A program made the position numbers and the translations under genes. A DNA stretch of 49,893 nucleotides from Pseudoalteromonas phenolica (GTDB taxonomy: Bacteria > Pseudomonadota > Gammaproteobacteria > Enterobacterales > Alteromonadaceae), in NCBI RefSeq assembly GCF_005876835.1, contig NZ_PPSW01000013.1, positions 1 to 49,893 of the forward strand, given 5' to 3'. Below, piece by piece: positions 9,227 to 17,795 of this stretch. The notes under the pieces were generated by a model. It ran no database searches. It saw only the letters and a program-made list of their open reading frames with translations, and was not told the DNA's origin. The number at the start of each line of letters is the position of its first letter. The first letter of the stretch is position 1.

Positions 9227-12082
9227 ATGGATAAAACCTATAATCCACAAGATATAGAACAGTCTTTATATAAAGACTGGGAAGACAATGGTTACTTTAA
9301 GCCATCAGGTAAAGGCGAAGCATACTCAATTATGATCCCGCCACCAAATGTCACAGGTAGCCTACATATGGGCCACGCTTTCCAAGACACCATCATGGAC
9401 ACGCTGACTCGTTATAAGCGCATGCTAGGTAACAACACGCTTTGGCAAGTAGGTACTGACCATGCAGGTATCGCAACACAAATGCTTGTTGAGCGTAAGT
9501 TAGCTGCTGAAGAAGGTAAAACTCGTCACGACCTAGGCCGCGATGCATTTATTGATAAAATTTGGGAGTGGAAAAACCACTCTGGCGGCACTATCACTAA
9601 ACAATTACGCCGTTTAGGCGCTTCTGTAGATTGGGACCGTGAGCGTTTCACTATGGACGAAGGCCTTTCTGAAGCCGTTAAAGAAGTATTCGTACGCCTT
9701 CACAAAGAAGACTTAATATATCGTGGTAAGCGCCTAGTTAACTGGGATCCTAAGCTACACACTGCGATTTCTGATCTTGAAGTTGAAAACAAAGACAAAC
9801 AAGGTCACATGTGGAACTTACGTTACCCACTTGCTGACGGCGTAAAAACTAAAGACGGTAAAGACTACATCATTGTTGCGACAACACGCCCTGAAACAAT
9901 GCTAGGTGATACAGGTGTGGCAGTAAACCCAGATGATGAGCGCTACCAAGACTTAATCGGTAAAGAAATTTTACTGCCTATCGTAAACCGTCGTATTCCA
10001 ATTGTTGCCGATGAACATGCAGACATGGAAAAAGGCACTGGTTGTGTGAAAATCACACCTGCCCACGACTTTAACGATAACGAAGTAGGTAAACGTCACC
10101 AACTACCAATGATCAACATCTTCAACAAAGATGCTGCGGTATTAAGCGAAGGCGAAAGCTACACATTCGACGGTAAAAAGCTTGAATTAGACGCGCCAAT
10201 TCCTGAGCGCCTACATGGCCTTGACCGCTTTGATGCACGTAAAGCAATTGTTGCTGAGTTTGAAGAACTTGGCCTATTAGAAAAAATTGAAGATCACAGC
10301 TTAACAGTACCTTACGGTGACCGTTCTGGCGTAGTGATTGAGCCGCTTCTTACTGATCAGTGGTACGTGCGCGTAGCACCTCTAGCAGAGCCTGCAAAAG
10401 AAGCAGTTAAAAATGGCGACATTAAGTTCGTACCTCAGCAATACGAGAACATGTACTTCTCGTGGATGAATGACGTTCAAGACTGGTGTATTTCACGTCA
10501 GCTTTGGTGGGGTCACCGCATCCCAGCTTGGTACGACAACGAAGGCAACGTATATGTTGGTCGTGACGAAGCTGAAGTACGCCGCGATAACAACCTTGCT
10601 GATGATGTTGCACTTAAGCAAGACGAAGACGTGTTAGATACCTGGTTCTCGTCTGCGCTTTGGACTTTCTCAACGCAAGGCTGGCCGGCAAACACAGACG
10701 ATTTAAAAACCTTCCACCCGTCTGACGTATTGGTAACAGGTTTCGACATCATCTTCTTCTGGGTTGCTCGTATGATCATGATGACCATGCACTTCATCAA
10801 AGATGAAGACGGCAAACCACAAGTACCATTTAAAACCGTTTACGTAACTGGCCTTATCCGCGATGAAAACGGCGATAAGATGTCTAAATCGAAAGGTAAC
10901 GTACTTGATCCTATCGACATGATTGACGGTATTGACCTTGAAAGCCTAGTTGAAAAGCGCACTGGTAACATGATGCAGCCACAACTAGCGAAGAAGATTG
11001 AGAAGAACACGCGTAAAACATTCGAAAACGGTATTGAAGCACACGGTACAGACGCACTGCGTTTCACCCTTGCAGCAATGGCTTCAACGGGTCGTGATAT
11101 CAACTGGGATATGAACCGCCTTGAAGGTTACCGTAACTTCTGTAACAAACTATGGAACGCAAGCCGTTACGTATTGATGAATACAGAAGATCAAGACTGT
11201 GGTTTCGCTACAGATGCTGAAAAACAGTATTCACTCGCTGATCGTTGGATTTTAGGCCAGTTTGAAGCAACTGTTAAAACCTATACTGAGCATCTAGAAA
11301 ACTACCGTTTTGACCTAGCTGCAAACACCATTTATGAGTTCACTTGGAACCAATTCTGTGACTGGTACCTAGAACTTACTAAACCAGTATTGTTTAAAGG
11401 TAACGAAGCACAGCAACGTGGTACTCGTCATACCCTAATCACGGTGTTAGAAAGCCTACTTCGCTTAATGCACCCGTTAATGCCATACATCACAGAAACG
11501 ATTTGGCAACGTGTTGCACCACTTGCAGGTATCGAAACTACGGGCACTAGCATCATGGTTCAAGGTTTCCCTGTATACAATGAAGCAAATGTTGATAGCC
11601 AAGCAATGGACGACCTAGAATGGGTTAAACAATTCATTCTTGCTATTCGTAACATCCGTGGTGAAATGGATATTAGCCCAAGCAAACCATTATCGGTATT
11701 ACTTGCTAATGCCTCTGACGAAGACAAGCGCCGCTTAACGGAAAATGAAGCTTTCTTAGCATCTCTTGCTAAACTTGAAGCGTTCACGCTACTTGATAAC
11801 AAAGACGAAGCACCTGCGTGTGCAACATCGTATGTTGGTAACCTTGAGATCATGATCCCAATGGCTGGCCTAATCGATGTTGAAGCTGAATTAGCTCGTA
11901 TCGCGAAGCAGCTTGAAAAAGCAGAAAAAGGCTTAGCTCAAGTTAATAACAAATTAGCTAACGAGAAGTTCGTAAATAACGCGCCAGAAGCTGTGCTTGC
12001 TAAAGAGCATGCTAAGCTGGCTGAGTTTACAGATGCGAAAGACAAACTATTAGCGCAAAAAGCGAAAATCGAAAGCTTGTAA
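9227..12082 (+). CDS. valS: Valyl-tRNA synthetase
   Basis: Class Ia aminoacyl-tRNA synthetase charging tRNA-Val and editing threonine. 951 residues: HIGH-type HMGH at 47-50, CP1 editing domain (about 190-330), KMSKS at 551-555, anticodon-binding helical domain, and a C-terminal coiled-coil arm from about residue 880 ([17 protein letters not shown]). It lies 22 bp after holC and is closed by a terminator. Confidence 0.98.
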   Translation: MDKTYNPQDIEQSLYKDWEDNGYFKPSGKGEAYSIMIPPPNVTGSLHMGHAFQDTIMDTLTRYKRMLGNNTLWQVGTDHAGIATQMLVERKLAAEEGKTRHDLGRDAFIDKIWEWKNHSGGTITKQLRRLGASVDWDRERFTMDEGLSEAVKEVFVRLHKEDLIYRGKRLVNWDPKLHTAISDLEVENKDKQGHMWNLRYPLADGVKTKDGKDYIIVATTRPETMLGDTGVAVNPDDERYQDLIGKEILLPIVNRRIPIVADEHADMEKGTGCVKITPAHDFNDNEVGKRHQLPMINIFNKDAAVLSEGESYTFDGKKLELDAPIPERLHGLDRFDARKAIVAEFEELGLLEKIEDHSLTVPYGDRSGVVIEPLLTDQWYVRVAPLAEPAKEAVKNGDIKFVPQQYENMYFSWMNDVQDWCISRQLWWGHRIPAWYDNEGNVYVGRDEAEVRRDNNLADDVALKQDEDVLDTWFSSALWTFSTQGWPANTDDLKTFHPSDVLVTGFDIIFFWVARMIMMTMHFIKDEDGKPQVPFKTVYVTGLIRDENGDKMSKSKGNVLDPIDMIDGIDLESLVEKRTGNMMQPQLAKKIEKNTRKTFENGIEAHGTDALRFTLAAMASTGRDINWDMNRLEGYRNFCNKLWNASRYVLMNTEDQDCGFATDAEKQYSLADRWILGQFEATVKTYTEHLENYRFDLAANTIYEFTWNQFCDWYLELTKPVLFKGNEAQQRGTRHTLITVLESLLRLMHPLMPYITETIWQRVAPLAGIETTGTSIMVQGFPVYNEANVDSQAMDDLEWVKQFILAIRNIRGEMDISPSKPLSVLLANASDEDKRRLTENEAFLASLAKLEAFTLLDNKDEAPACATSYVGNLEIMIPMAGLIDVEAELARIAKQLEKAEKGLAQVNNKLANEKFVNNAPEAVLAKEHAKLAEFTDAKDKLLAQKAKIESL

Positions 12083-12111
12083 TCACTTACTCGTCACGAT
12101 TTAAGCAATAA

Positions 12112-12139
12112 AAAAACGCGAGCTTTAGCTCGCGTTTTT
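12112..12139 (+). terminator. Terminator after valS
   Basis: ACGCGAGCT / AGCTCGCGT stem with a two-base apex, an A-run before it and a T-run after it. Confidence 0.9.
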
Positions 12140-12200
12140 GTTTCTAAAAACAGGACACACTGATACATTCATCGGCAATAAAAATAAAAACGGATTTATC

Positions 12201-12650
12201 ATGCTTAGACCTATATTTTTGGCTTCGACTCTTTTAATTAGCAGTATTTCATCTTTTTCAATTTCAGCTTCAGAGAATAGTAATTGGGCCATCGGCGGTC
12301 TATATTACGAATTTGGTGGACTCATCGGTGCCAAATACACACATCAATTTGATGAAAAGCAAGCCGCAACCGCAGCACTCGGCTTATTTGGTTATTCACT
12401 AGGTTATGAATATACACTCGACGATCACGTCAAAATAGGTGGTATGTTTGGCCAAGATTTATTCTATGCAGACGGTGGCTACTTAGTAGGTAAAGCCAGC
12501 TATTATTTTTCTGGTGTAAATTCGAGTGGCTTTTACTGGGGAGCCAGTGCGGGTTTTAAAGAAGATGTGTGCGTTTGGTGCGGACAAGACAATAGCGATA
12601 CAAAAGAAATACAATTTACCGGAGGTATTCACTTCGGGTATCAATTTTAA
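12201..12650 (+). CDS. Putative outer-membrane beta-barrel-like protein of unknown function
   Basis: 149 residues from the ATG at 12201, where a standard signal peptide begins (MLRPIFLASTLLISSISSFS, cleavage near SAS-EN). An upstream in-frame ATG at 12138 lies in the valS terminator and is not used here. The mature protein has alternating short beta-type stretches rich in glycine and aromatics and ends with GIHFGYQF, a C-terminal aromatic as in outer-membrane barrels. A CVWCG pair could form a disulfide. I do not recognise a named family. Confidence 0.6.
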   Translation: MLRPIFLASTLLISSISSFSISASENSNWAIGGLYYEFGGLIGAKYTHQFDEKQAATAALGLFGYSLGYEYTLDDHVKIGGMFGQDLFYADGGYLVGKASYYFSGVNSSGFYWGASAGFKEDVCVWCGQDNSDTKEIQFTGGIHFGYQF

Positions 12651-12666
12651 ATCACAAAAAACAATT

Positions 12667-12685
12667 GATATTAATTCTCATTTAG
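12667..12685. promoter_or_regulatory. Possible Fur box
   Basis: The 19-bp stretch has a core ATTCTCATT and agrees at about 14 positions with the Fur-site form GATAATGATTCTCATTATC. It ends 1 bp before the -35 hexamer of the promoter for the gene at 12757. Assigned by eye only. Confidence 0.4.
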
Positions 12686-12686
12686 A

Positions 12687-12715
12687 TTGACAATCTTTCG
12701 GCTCCTTTTTAAACT
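12687..12715 (+). promoter_or_regulatory. Sigma-70 promoter for the gene at 12757
   Basis: A perfect TTGACA (12687-12692) and TAAACT (12710-12715) with 17-bp spacing. This is one of the best promoters in the window. Confidence 0.65.
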
Positions 12716-12756
12716 AAGCTTTATCTTTTAAAGGAACATAAAATGGAGCCTTCATC

Positions 12757-13080
12757 ATGTTCGTCATGCTTATTCTAGTCTCTTTGATGTTTGCAGGCTT
12801 AAGTGTTTATTGCTTTTGTAAAGCCAATTACTGCGCCTGTAATAAAGCAGGACAATGTGATAATCCTATCAACCTTTTCTGGTTAGGCACAATTTTAGCT
12901 GCGCTCGTTTCATTGGCTTTCAGTTGCTTTGCACTTCACACTGAACAAGGTACTATTCTATGGCTTATTATGATGACAAGTTGTCAACTCGGTGCGGTAT
13001 TATCTGCAAAATGGCAATCTTTAACACGTTCCGAAACACCTAAACTAAAAGATGAGACCTTAACAGGCGGGATAAATTGA
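12757..13080 (+). CDS. Small cysteine-rich membrane protein of unknown function
   Basis: 107 residues with about three hydrophobic membrane segments: residues 1-20, 41-62 and 67-86. A cysteine cluster C-F-C-x5-C-x-C-x5-C lies at about 19-34 between the first two. The start has GGAG 8 bp upstream; a second ATG at 12743 opens an overlapping 11-codon frame. The last 41 bp overlap the 3' end of the convergent HD-GYP gene. A strong promoter and a possible Fur box precede it, hinting at metal-linked expression. No family recognised. Confidence 0.6.
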   Translation: MFVMLILVSLMFAGLSVYCFCKANYCACNKAGQCDNPINLFWLGTILAALVSLAFSCFALHTEQGTILWLIMMTSCQLGAVLSAKWQSLTRSETPKLKDETLTGGIN

Positions 13081-14284
13081 GCTCGTAATCACTCGGTCTA
13101 ACACTGGCAACGACTTTAATTTCATCTTCTACTGCATGTAAATCAAGATCTTTTCCTGTGATGTGATGTTTGTGCTTAGTGTTATAAAATACTTTCACCT
13201 TAGGCTTCATAGGCGATTGTTTGTTCCCTTCAAGCACAAGTGCCAACCTATCATTCGTTAATCGCACAATGGTGCCGACAGGATGAACCCCTAAGCACTT
13301 TATAAACTTTTGCACTAACTGTGCATCGAATTGATGCTTATTCGCAAGTAGATAACGTAATGCATGAATCGGCTCTTCACCGTTTTGATGAGGCCGCTCT
13401 GATGTCATTGCATCATAAACATCGACAATGGCCATCATTCTTGCTGGTTTACTGATTTTTGAGCCAGATAGGCCTCTTGGGTAGCCTGAGCCGTCTACTC
13501 TTTCATGATGGTTTAAAATCATATCCATCACCAACGGGCTGATCCCTGACTCACCTTTTACCAGCCCCAAAGATTGCACTACATGCTTCTTAAGCGCTTT
13601 AAACTCTAACTCGTTGAGGTTTTCGGTTTTATTAATGATCCCTTGAGGTAATTTTGTATGGCCAACATCATGTAACATCGCGCCGAGAGCTAACTGCTGA
13701 ATTTGCTCATTTTTAATACCTAAGTATTTAGCAAACACACTCATTAAAATGGTGCAGTTGATCATGTGACGCCAGTTGTAACCATCTTTGTCTTTTAAAC
13801 GGCTCAAAATAGCCATTGCATTACTGTTGCGTAAAACTGAGTCTACGATTTCATTGCTAACCTGGTTAAGCAGGGAAACATCGAGCTTTGCGCCTATGGT
13901 TAGATCATTGTATAAGTTTTTTAATTGCTGAGAATGTTGATCAAATTGCTGACTTGCCTTGGCAAATTCCTGATCTAAAGATTTTTCTGTGACCGAAGAT
14001 TTGACCGGTGTTTTTATTGCTGAACTAGAGACTTTTTCAGATGTTTTGCTTTCTTCTTGTTTTGGTGCTGGTCGATACTTTTCCGGAACTTCAATGTCAC
14101 TTTGAGCAAAATCTATTTTTAATTCCGTCACGCCTTTAGAAAGCAACTGGGCAATAATCGCCTGATCTCGCACCATACCACGGGATTTTATTTTTATTTT
14201 GGCATCGCTGCGCTGTTTGCATACACTATCTACAAACATCCCAGGTTGTAATTCAGAGATTGGCAAAGAAACCAGCATAAGCAC
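13040..14284 (-). CDS. HD-GYP domain cyclic-di-GMP phosphodiesterase
   Basis: 414 residues. The N-terminal 70 residues ([13 protein letters not shown] ... GVTELKID) match the DUF3391 module usually joined to HD-GYP. A low-complexity linker follows, then HD-GYP with HD at 205-206 (HDVGH), HH at 259-260 and GYP at 267-269 ([13 protein letters not shown]), and VDVYDAMTS. These metal ligands indicate an active phosphodiesterase degrading c-di-GMP to GMP. A short C-terminal domain of about 90 residues follows. No signal peptide or membrane helix. An alternative ATG lies two codons in; neither has a clear ribosome site. Confidence 0.88.
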   Translation of the reverse strand: MLMLVSLPISELQPGMFVDSVCKQRSDAKIKIKSRGMVRDQAIIAQLLSKGVTELKIDFAQSDIEVPEKYRPAPKQEESKTSEKVSSSAIKTPVKSSVTEKSLDQEFAKASQQFDQHSQQLKNLYNDLTIGAKLDVSLLNQVSNEIVDSVLRNSNAMAILSRLKDKDGYNWRHMINCTILMSVFAKYLGIKNEQIQQLALGAMLHDVGHTKLPQGIINKTENLNELEFKALKKHVVQSLGLVKGESGISPLVMDMILNHHERVDGSGYPRGLSGSKISKPARMMAIVDVYDAMTSERPHQNGEEPIHALRYLLANKHQFDAQLVQKFIKCLGVHPVGTIVRLTNDRLALVLEGNKQSPMKPKVKVFYNTKHKHHITGKDLDLHAVEDEIKVVASVRPSDYELNLSRLLRSHLLV

Positions 14285-14400
14285 ATAAATTTAACAAGTT
14301 AGATACAAGAATGGTTTGTATCATTTTTCAACGTAACCCGTCTATCTTTTAAACGAAATTTAATACATTCGCCCTAGGAAAATCTTATAAAAAGTGCATT

Positions 14401-14424
14401 AAAAAAGGAGCTTTCGCTCCTTTT
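14401..14424 (-). terminator. Terminator after rraB
   Basis: AAAGGAGC / GCTCCTTT stem with a TTTC loop; the flanking A-run becomes a T-run on the minus strand. Confidence 0.8.
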
Positions 14425-14446
14425 AGTAATTTCTGCTGATTTCAAC

Positions 14447-14782
14447 CTACTCTTGGAAGTAAGTGCCCCAACCGTCATATTCAACTCTGCACTCAATAGC
14501 AAGCGCAGCTAACTTATCAACGTCTTCCATAATCACATCAACATCTAACTCTGCTTCAACAACAACATCAAAGCCCCAGATCTTACTGCCATCTTCAAGT
14601 TCAAGTTCTGCAGGGTCTTCTACGTCATAGCCAAGTTTAAATGCAGCTAAAGCCGCTTCTTCTAGCTGCTTAAAGTCTTCACTTACAAAGTGATGTTCAA
14701 CTTCGTATAGTTTTTCAGTTGAAGAGCCGTCTTCAATTAAAGATTCAACGATCTCTTCACTAATTTCGCGCCAGTTTTCCAT
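14447..14782 (-). CDS. rraB: Regulator of RNase E activity RraB
   Basis: A small acidic protein that binds RNase E and alters degradosome composition and mRNA decay in E. coli. 111 residues, with family features near the start (DGSSTEKLYEVEHHF), a central GYDVEDPAE segment and WGFDVVVE, ending YDGWGTYFQ. Its start overlaps the end of plsC by 23 bp, so the two are probably translated from one message. Confidence 0.88.
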   Translation of the reverse strand: MENWREISEEIVESLIEDGSSTEKLYEVEHHFVSEDFKQLEEAALAAFKLGYDVEDPAELELEDGSKIWGFDVVVEAELDVDVIMEDVDKLAALAIECRVEYDGWGTYFQE

Positions 14783-15494
14783 TATCTTCTTTTACCTTGT
14801 CATCAAGTTGTGCAATACGTTCAGCCATCAGGGTATGTGTTGCACTAGCATGGTCTCTGGCACTGATTTCTTTATCAAGGGTGATCGGTGCCAATACATC
14901 AATATAGATTGTACCATTGTCCCAACGATTTAGCTTAATACAATCATGGGTTGAATTCATACAGACCGGTACCACTGGTACATCTGCATTCATCGCGGTA
15001 TGAAATGCACCGGTTTTAAACGGTAATAAGCCTCTACCATAGCTTCGGGTGCCCTCTGGGAACATCCAAACAGATAAACCATTATCTTTTATCTTTGCCA
15101 CTGACTTGCCCAAAGTACCCATTGCTTTAGAGCGGTTACCTCGGTTAATTAGAATGTTGCCTGATAGCCAATAAAGCTGGCCAAAAAATGGGACCCATTT
15201 TAAGCTGTGTTTACCCATACTCACGGTATTTTCAGGTACTGCTGCTGGTAGGGTGAATAGATCATAGTTGTTCTGGTGGTTTGCGACATAAATGGCCGGC
15301 CCAACTTCTTGGGCGCTGGGATCGACATTAATTTCTAACTTAACACCTACCACTGTCGACATTTTGCCAAACCAGCTAGCAATAATATGCACATTATTTC
15401 TATGAAATGGCCTAATGATTGAGAGCAATAAACCAAAAACACAACTCAACACAATAAATAGCGCCATAGCTATTACACGTAAAACAGCTAACAA
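14760..15494 (-). CDS. plsC: 1-acyl-sn-glycerol-3-phosphate acyltransferase
   Basis: Membrane enzyme acylating lysophosphatidic acid to phosphatidic acid. 244 residues: N-terminal hydrophobic segment (1-26), NHQNNYD carrying the catalytic H-x4-D (about residues 72-77), INRGNR, and FPEGTRSYGRGLLPFKTG (about 145-162) for phosphate binding. It starts with TTG at 15494, supported by AGGAG exactly 8 bp upstream; the nearby ATG is out of frame. Confidence 0.92.
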   Translation of the reverse strand: MLAVLRVIAMALFIVLSCVFGLLLSIIRPFHRNNVHIIASWFGKMSTVVGVKLEINVDPSAQEVGPAIYVANHQNNYDLFTLPAAVPENTVSMGKHSLKWVPFFGQLYWLSGNILINRGNRSKAMGTLGKSVAKIKDNGLSVWMFPEGTRSYGRGLLPFKTGAFHTAMNADVPVVPVCMNSTHDCIKLNRWDNGTIYIDVLAPITLDKEISARDHASATHTLMAERIAQLDDKVKEDNGKLARN

Positions 15495-15618
15495 AACCCA
15501 TACTCCTATTTAAATCAGCACGGCATTATAATCAATTAGCGAACACTTGTAAGCTCAAATGTACTTTTCTAGCATTTCAAAGTTCACTGACTAACTCTGT
15601 GCTTTATTACAGGTATAA

Positions 15619-15648
15619 AAAATGCCGCTAGAAGATAGCGGCATTTTA
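15619..15648 (-). terminator. Terminator after rpoH
   Basis: TGCCGCTA / TAGCGGCA stem (15623-15630, 15636-15643) with a GAAGA loop, and an A-run at the left that is a T-run for the rpoH transcript. Confidence 0.88.
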
Positions 15649-15664
15649 TGAAATTTATTCTATT

Positions 15665-16528
15665 TTAGTGCATTGCTGATTGCAGCTTCTTCATCGCTGA
15701 CTTTTCAAGCTGCCTGACTCGCTCTGCTGACACATCATATTTAGCAGCTAAGTCTTGTAAGGTAGCCTTTTCATCAGCTAACCAACGAGAGCTAATAATA
15801 TCTTGAGAGCGCTCATCTAAAGTTTTTAATGCTGCAAATAAGCGATTTTGTGACTGCTCTTGCCATTGCTCTTCTTCAACAACATCAGCCAAATCACCAC
15901 TGTTATCTGTTAAGTACTGTACTGGAGAGAAGCTACTTGCTGGTGCATCATCATTATCATCAGATGTTAAGTCGAAGCCCATATCTTGGCCACTCATACG
16001 AGACTCCATCTCTCGTACTTCTTTTTCACTTACACCTAACTCATTAGCAACAGTCGCCACTTCGTCTTGGTTAAACCAACCTAGGCGTTTTTTATTCTTA
16101 CGTAGATTGAAGAATAATTTACGTTGCGCTTTAGTTGTCGCAACTTTTACGATACGCCAGTTTTTCAATACATATTCATGGATCTCAGCTTTAATCCAGT
16201 GAACAGCAAATGAAACTAAGCGAACACCCACTTCAGGGTTAAAGCGTTTTACCGCTTTCATTAAACCAATGTTTCCTTCTTGGATTAAATCTGCTTGCGG
16301 CAGACCATAACCCGCATAGCTTTTAGCGATATGCGCTACAAAGCGAAGGTGAGAAACAATAAGTTGCTTAGCAGCTTCTAAATCACCATCTTGATGTAAG
16401 CGAGTCGCTAGTGCTTTCTCTTGCTCAGCATCAAGCATAGGAATTTGGCCTACAGTTTGTAAGTAGCCATCTAAACTTGCGCTTTGTTGTCCTGTTGTCA
16501 GGGCCATTGCGTAAATATCGTTACTCAT
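15665..16528 (-). CDS. rpoH: Heat-shock sigma factor RpoH (sigma-32)
   Basis: Directs RNA polymerase to heat-shock promoters (chaperones and proteases). 287 residues. Region 2 contains [33 protein letters not shown] and the region 2.4 part [29 protein letters not shown]. The RpoH box ([17 protein letters not shown]) is intact at about 135-151. Region 4.2 ([22 protein letters not shown]) closes it. The ATG has GAGGTGA upstream. The order ftsY-ftsE-ftsX-rpoH is as in E. coli, but here a CIRCE element sits in the leader, which E. coli lacks. Confidence 0.97.
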   Translation of the reverse strand: MSNDIYAMALTTGQQSASLDGYLQTVGQIPMLDAEQEKALATRLHQDGDLEAAKQLIVSHLRFVAHIAKSYAGYGLPQADLIQEGNIGLMKAVKRFNPEVGVRLVSFAVHWIKAEIHEYVLKNWRIVKVATTKAQRKLFFNLRKNKKRLGWFNQDEVATVANELGVSEKEVREMESRMSGQDMGFDLTSDDNDDAPASSFSPVQYLTDNSGDLADVVEEEQWQEQSQNRLFAALKTLDERSQDIISSRWLADEKATLQDLAAKYDVSAERVRQLEKSAMKKLQSAMH

Positions 16529-16568
16529 TTTTCACCTCAGTGATAAACATTTTAGCTGATTTTAGCAC
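16521..16568 (-). other. Possible 15-codon upstream reading frame in the rpoH leader
   Basis: A GTG inside the right-hand (transcript-side) CIRCE arm, 5 nt after a GAGG, opens a 15-codon frame (encoding [15 protein letters not shown]) whose TAA overlaps the rpoH ATG. It could couple rpoH translation to upstream initiation, but no evidence beyond geometry is visible. Confidence 0.25.
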
Positions 16569-16588
16569 TCTCACCTCAAGAGTGCTAA
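16562..16588 (-). promoter_or_regulatory. CIRCE operator (predicted HrcA site) in front of rpoH
   Basis: A perfect match to the CIRCE consensus: TTAGCACTC (16562-16570), nine bases TCACCTCAA, then GAGTGCTAA (16580-16588). It lies at the predicted +1 of rpoH, 34 bp before the ATG, the classical location for HrcA repression of groESL and dnaK operons. The transcript can also fold this repeat into a stem. Confidence 0.85.
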
Positions 16589-16592
16589 CACC

Positions 16593-16622
16593 TATATAAT
16601 ACTTTTCTGTTCTTAATTGCAA
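16593..16622 (-). promoter_or_regulatory. rpoH promoter adjoining CIRCE
   Basis: On the minus strand TTGCAA (16622-16617) is followed by TATTAT/TATATA (between 16601 and 16593) at 15-18 bp. The predicted start falls at the edge of the CIRCE element, so bound HrcA would block initiation. Confidence 0.5.
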
Positions 16623-16771
16623 GAAGTTTTATTCAATTTTAAAATTAAAAAAGCAAACCAATGATAAATATAGAAAAAGTGATTATTGAAATTAATTTAA
16701 AAGTGTTTCAAGTTGTGAATTTAACGAAATGATATGACAGGTAAATGACAGTTAAGTTTGTAAAAGCTGCT
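16623..16771. other. AT-rich gene-free stretch upstream of the rpoH promoter
   Basis: About 150 bp with no open frame of note. On the minus strand a CTTGAAA near 16707-16701 resembles a sigma-32 -35 element, but no matching CCCAT-type -10 follows. Additional rpoH promoters could lie here. Confidence 0.3.
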
Positions 16772-16795
16772 GAGAGTGCTAATTTTAGCACTCTC
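16772..16795. repeat. Hairpin built from everted CIRCE half-sites after ftsX
   Basis: GAGAGTGCTAA (16772-16782) and TTAGCACTCTC (16785-16795) form an 11-bp perfect stem with a TT apex. The half-sites are those of CIRCE in reversed order. It lies 13 bp beyond the ftsX stop; no T-run follows on the ftsX strand, so it is at best a weak terminator. Confidence 0.6.
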
Positions 16796-16808
16796 TATTT
16801 ATCTTCAA

Positions 16809-17795
16809 TTAAACTTTGTCTGGTTCTATGTCTTTAATATATTTTCTAACCGAAATATAAGAACCACTAAAGCCAAGTCCAATTGCCAATGAAAGCAAAA
16901 TTAACAGCTCGTTGCCATTTAAGCCGGTTAATACAAAATTACTTTGATACACACCTGCAACCATAGCCACTGCTGACTCTAGCCACCATAACATCATGAC
17001 CACACTCATGAATGCGACAAATCCACCTATTACGCCATACCATATACCAGTCCAGATAAATGGCGTATGAATAAAAGCATTTGTTGCACCAACTAGCTTT
17101 AAAACTTGGATCTCTTCTTTTTTATCCATAATAGATAAACGAATGGTATTACCTATGATGAGTATCACTGCACTGAGTAATAATAGTCCCACTGTAAATA
17201 CACTTTCTTTTAATAGGCTTAAAAGTGCGTTTAAACGTTCTAACCAGGCAATATCTAACTTACCGAATTCGACCTCTCTTTCAGCTTCAAGTTTAGTCAG
17301 GAGTTGCTGGGCTGCTTGAGGTTTTCTATAGCGCACGGTCGGCGTCACTAGCACCACATTCGGCAATGGGTTTTCATCTAGGTAATCTAACGCCTGTCCA
17401 AAGCCTGAAACCTGTTTAAATTCTTTTAGAGCTTGAGACTTCGAAATATAGCTGACGCTTTCAATCTCTGGGTAAAGTGCTAAACGTTTTACCAATGTCT
17501 GCGTTTGTGCATCATTGAGCTCTTCTTTTACAAATAAAGATATCTCAGCAGCATCACTAAACCCACTGCTCACCTGTTGTACGTTTTTCACGACCACATA
17601 TAAAGTCGCTGGTAAGGTTAAGCTCAGGCCTAATACCAAAATAGTCATTAAAGAGGCGATTGGCGTTCGCCACATTTCGCCTAAACTATTTATGCCTTGG
17701 CGAATAAAGTTCAGAAGAGAAAAATACAGTGCGCTAATGCCGTTTCGGTTATTGCTACCACCTTGAGAGTTACGGCTTTTAAAAAGTAAACTCAT
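16809..17795 (-). CDS. ftsX: Cell division protein FtsX
   Basis: Membrane partner of FtsE in the divisome; transmits ATP-driven changes to periplasmic amidase activators such as EnvC. 328 residues: a cytoplasmic N-terminus (about 45), a first helix (ASLMTILVLGLSLTLPATLYV), a periplasmic domain of about 110 residues, then three helices ending at LAIGLGFSGSYISVRKYI. VLKLVGATNAFIHTPF is the conserved coupling segment. It overlaps ftsE by 4 bp (ATGA). Confidence 0.96.
   Translation of the reverse strand: MSLLFKSRNSQGGSNNRNGISALYFSLLNFIRQGINSLGEMWRTPIASLMTILVLGLSLTLPATLYVVVKNVQQVSSGFSDAAEISLFVKEELNDAQTQTLVKRLALYPEIESVSYISKSQALKEFKQVSGFGQALDYLDENPLPNVVLVTPTVRYRKPQAAQQLLTKLEAEREVEFGKLDIAWLERLNALLSLLKESVFTVGLLLLSAVILIIGNTIRLSIMDKKEEIQVLKLVGATNAFIHTPFIWTGIWYGVIGGFVAFMSVVMMLWWLESAVAMVAGVYQSNFVLTGLNGNELLILLSLAIGLGFSGSYISVRKYIKDIEPDKV

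Noticed and set aside
12138..12200. N-terminal extension of the outer-membrane-like gene
   Set aside because: The ATG lies within the valS terminator, and a proper signal peptide starts only at 12201.
16701..16730. Possible sigma-32 promoter upstream of rpoH
   Set aside because: A CTTGAAA-like -35 is present but no CCCAT-type -10 follows at the required distance.
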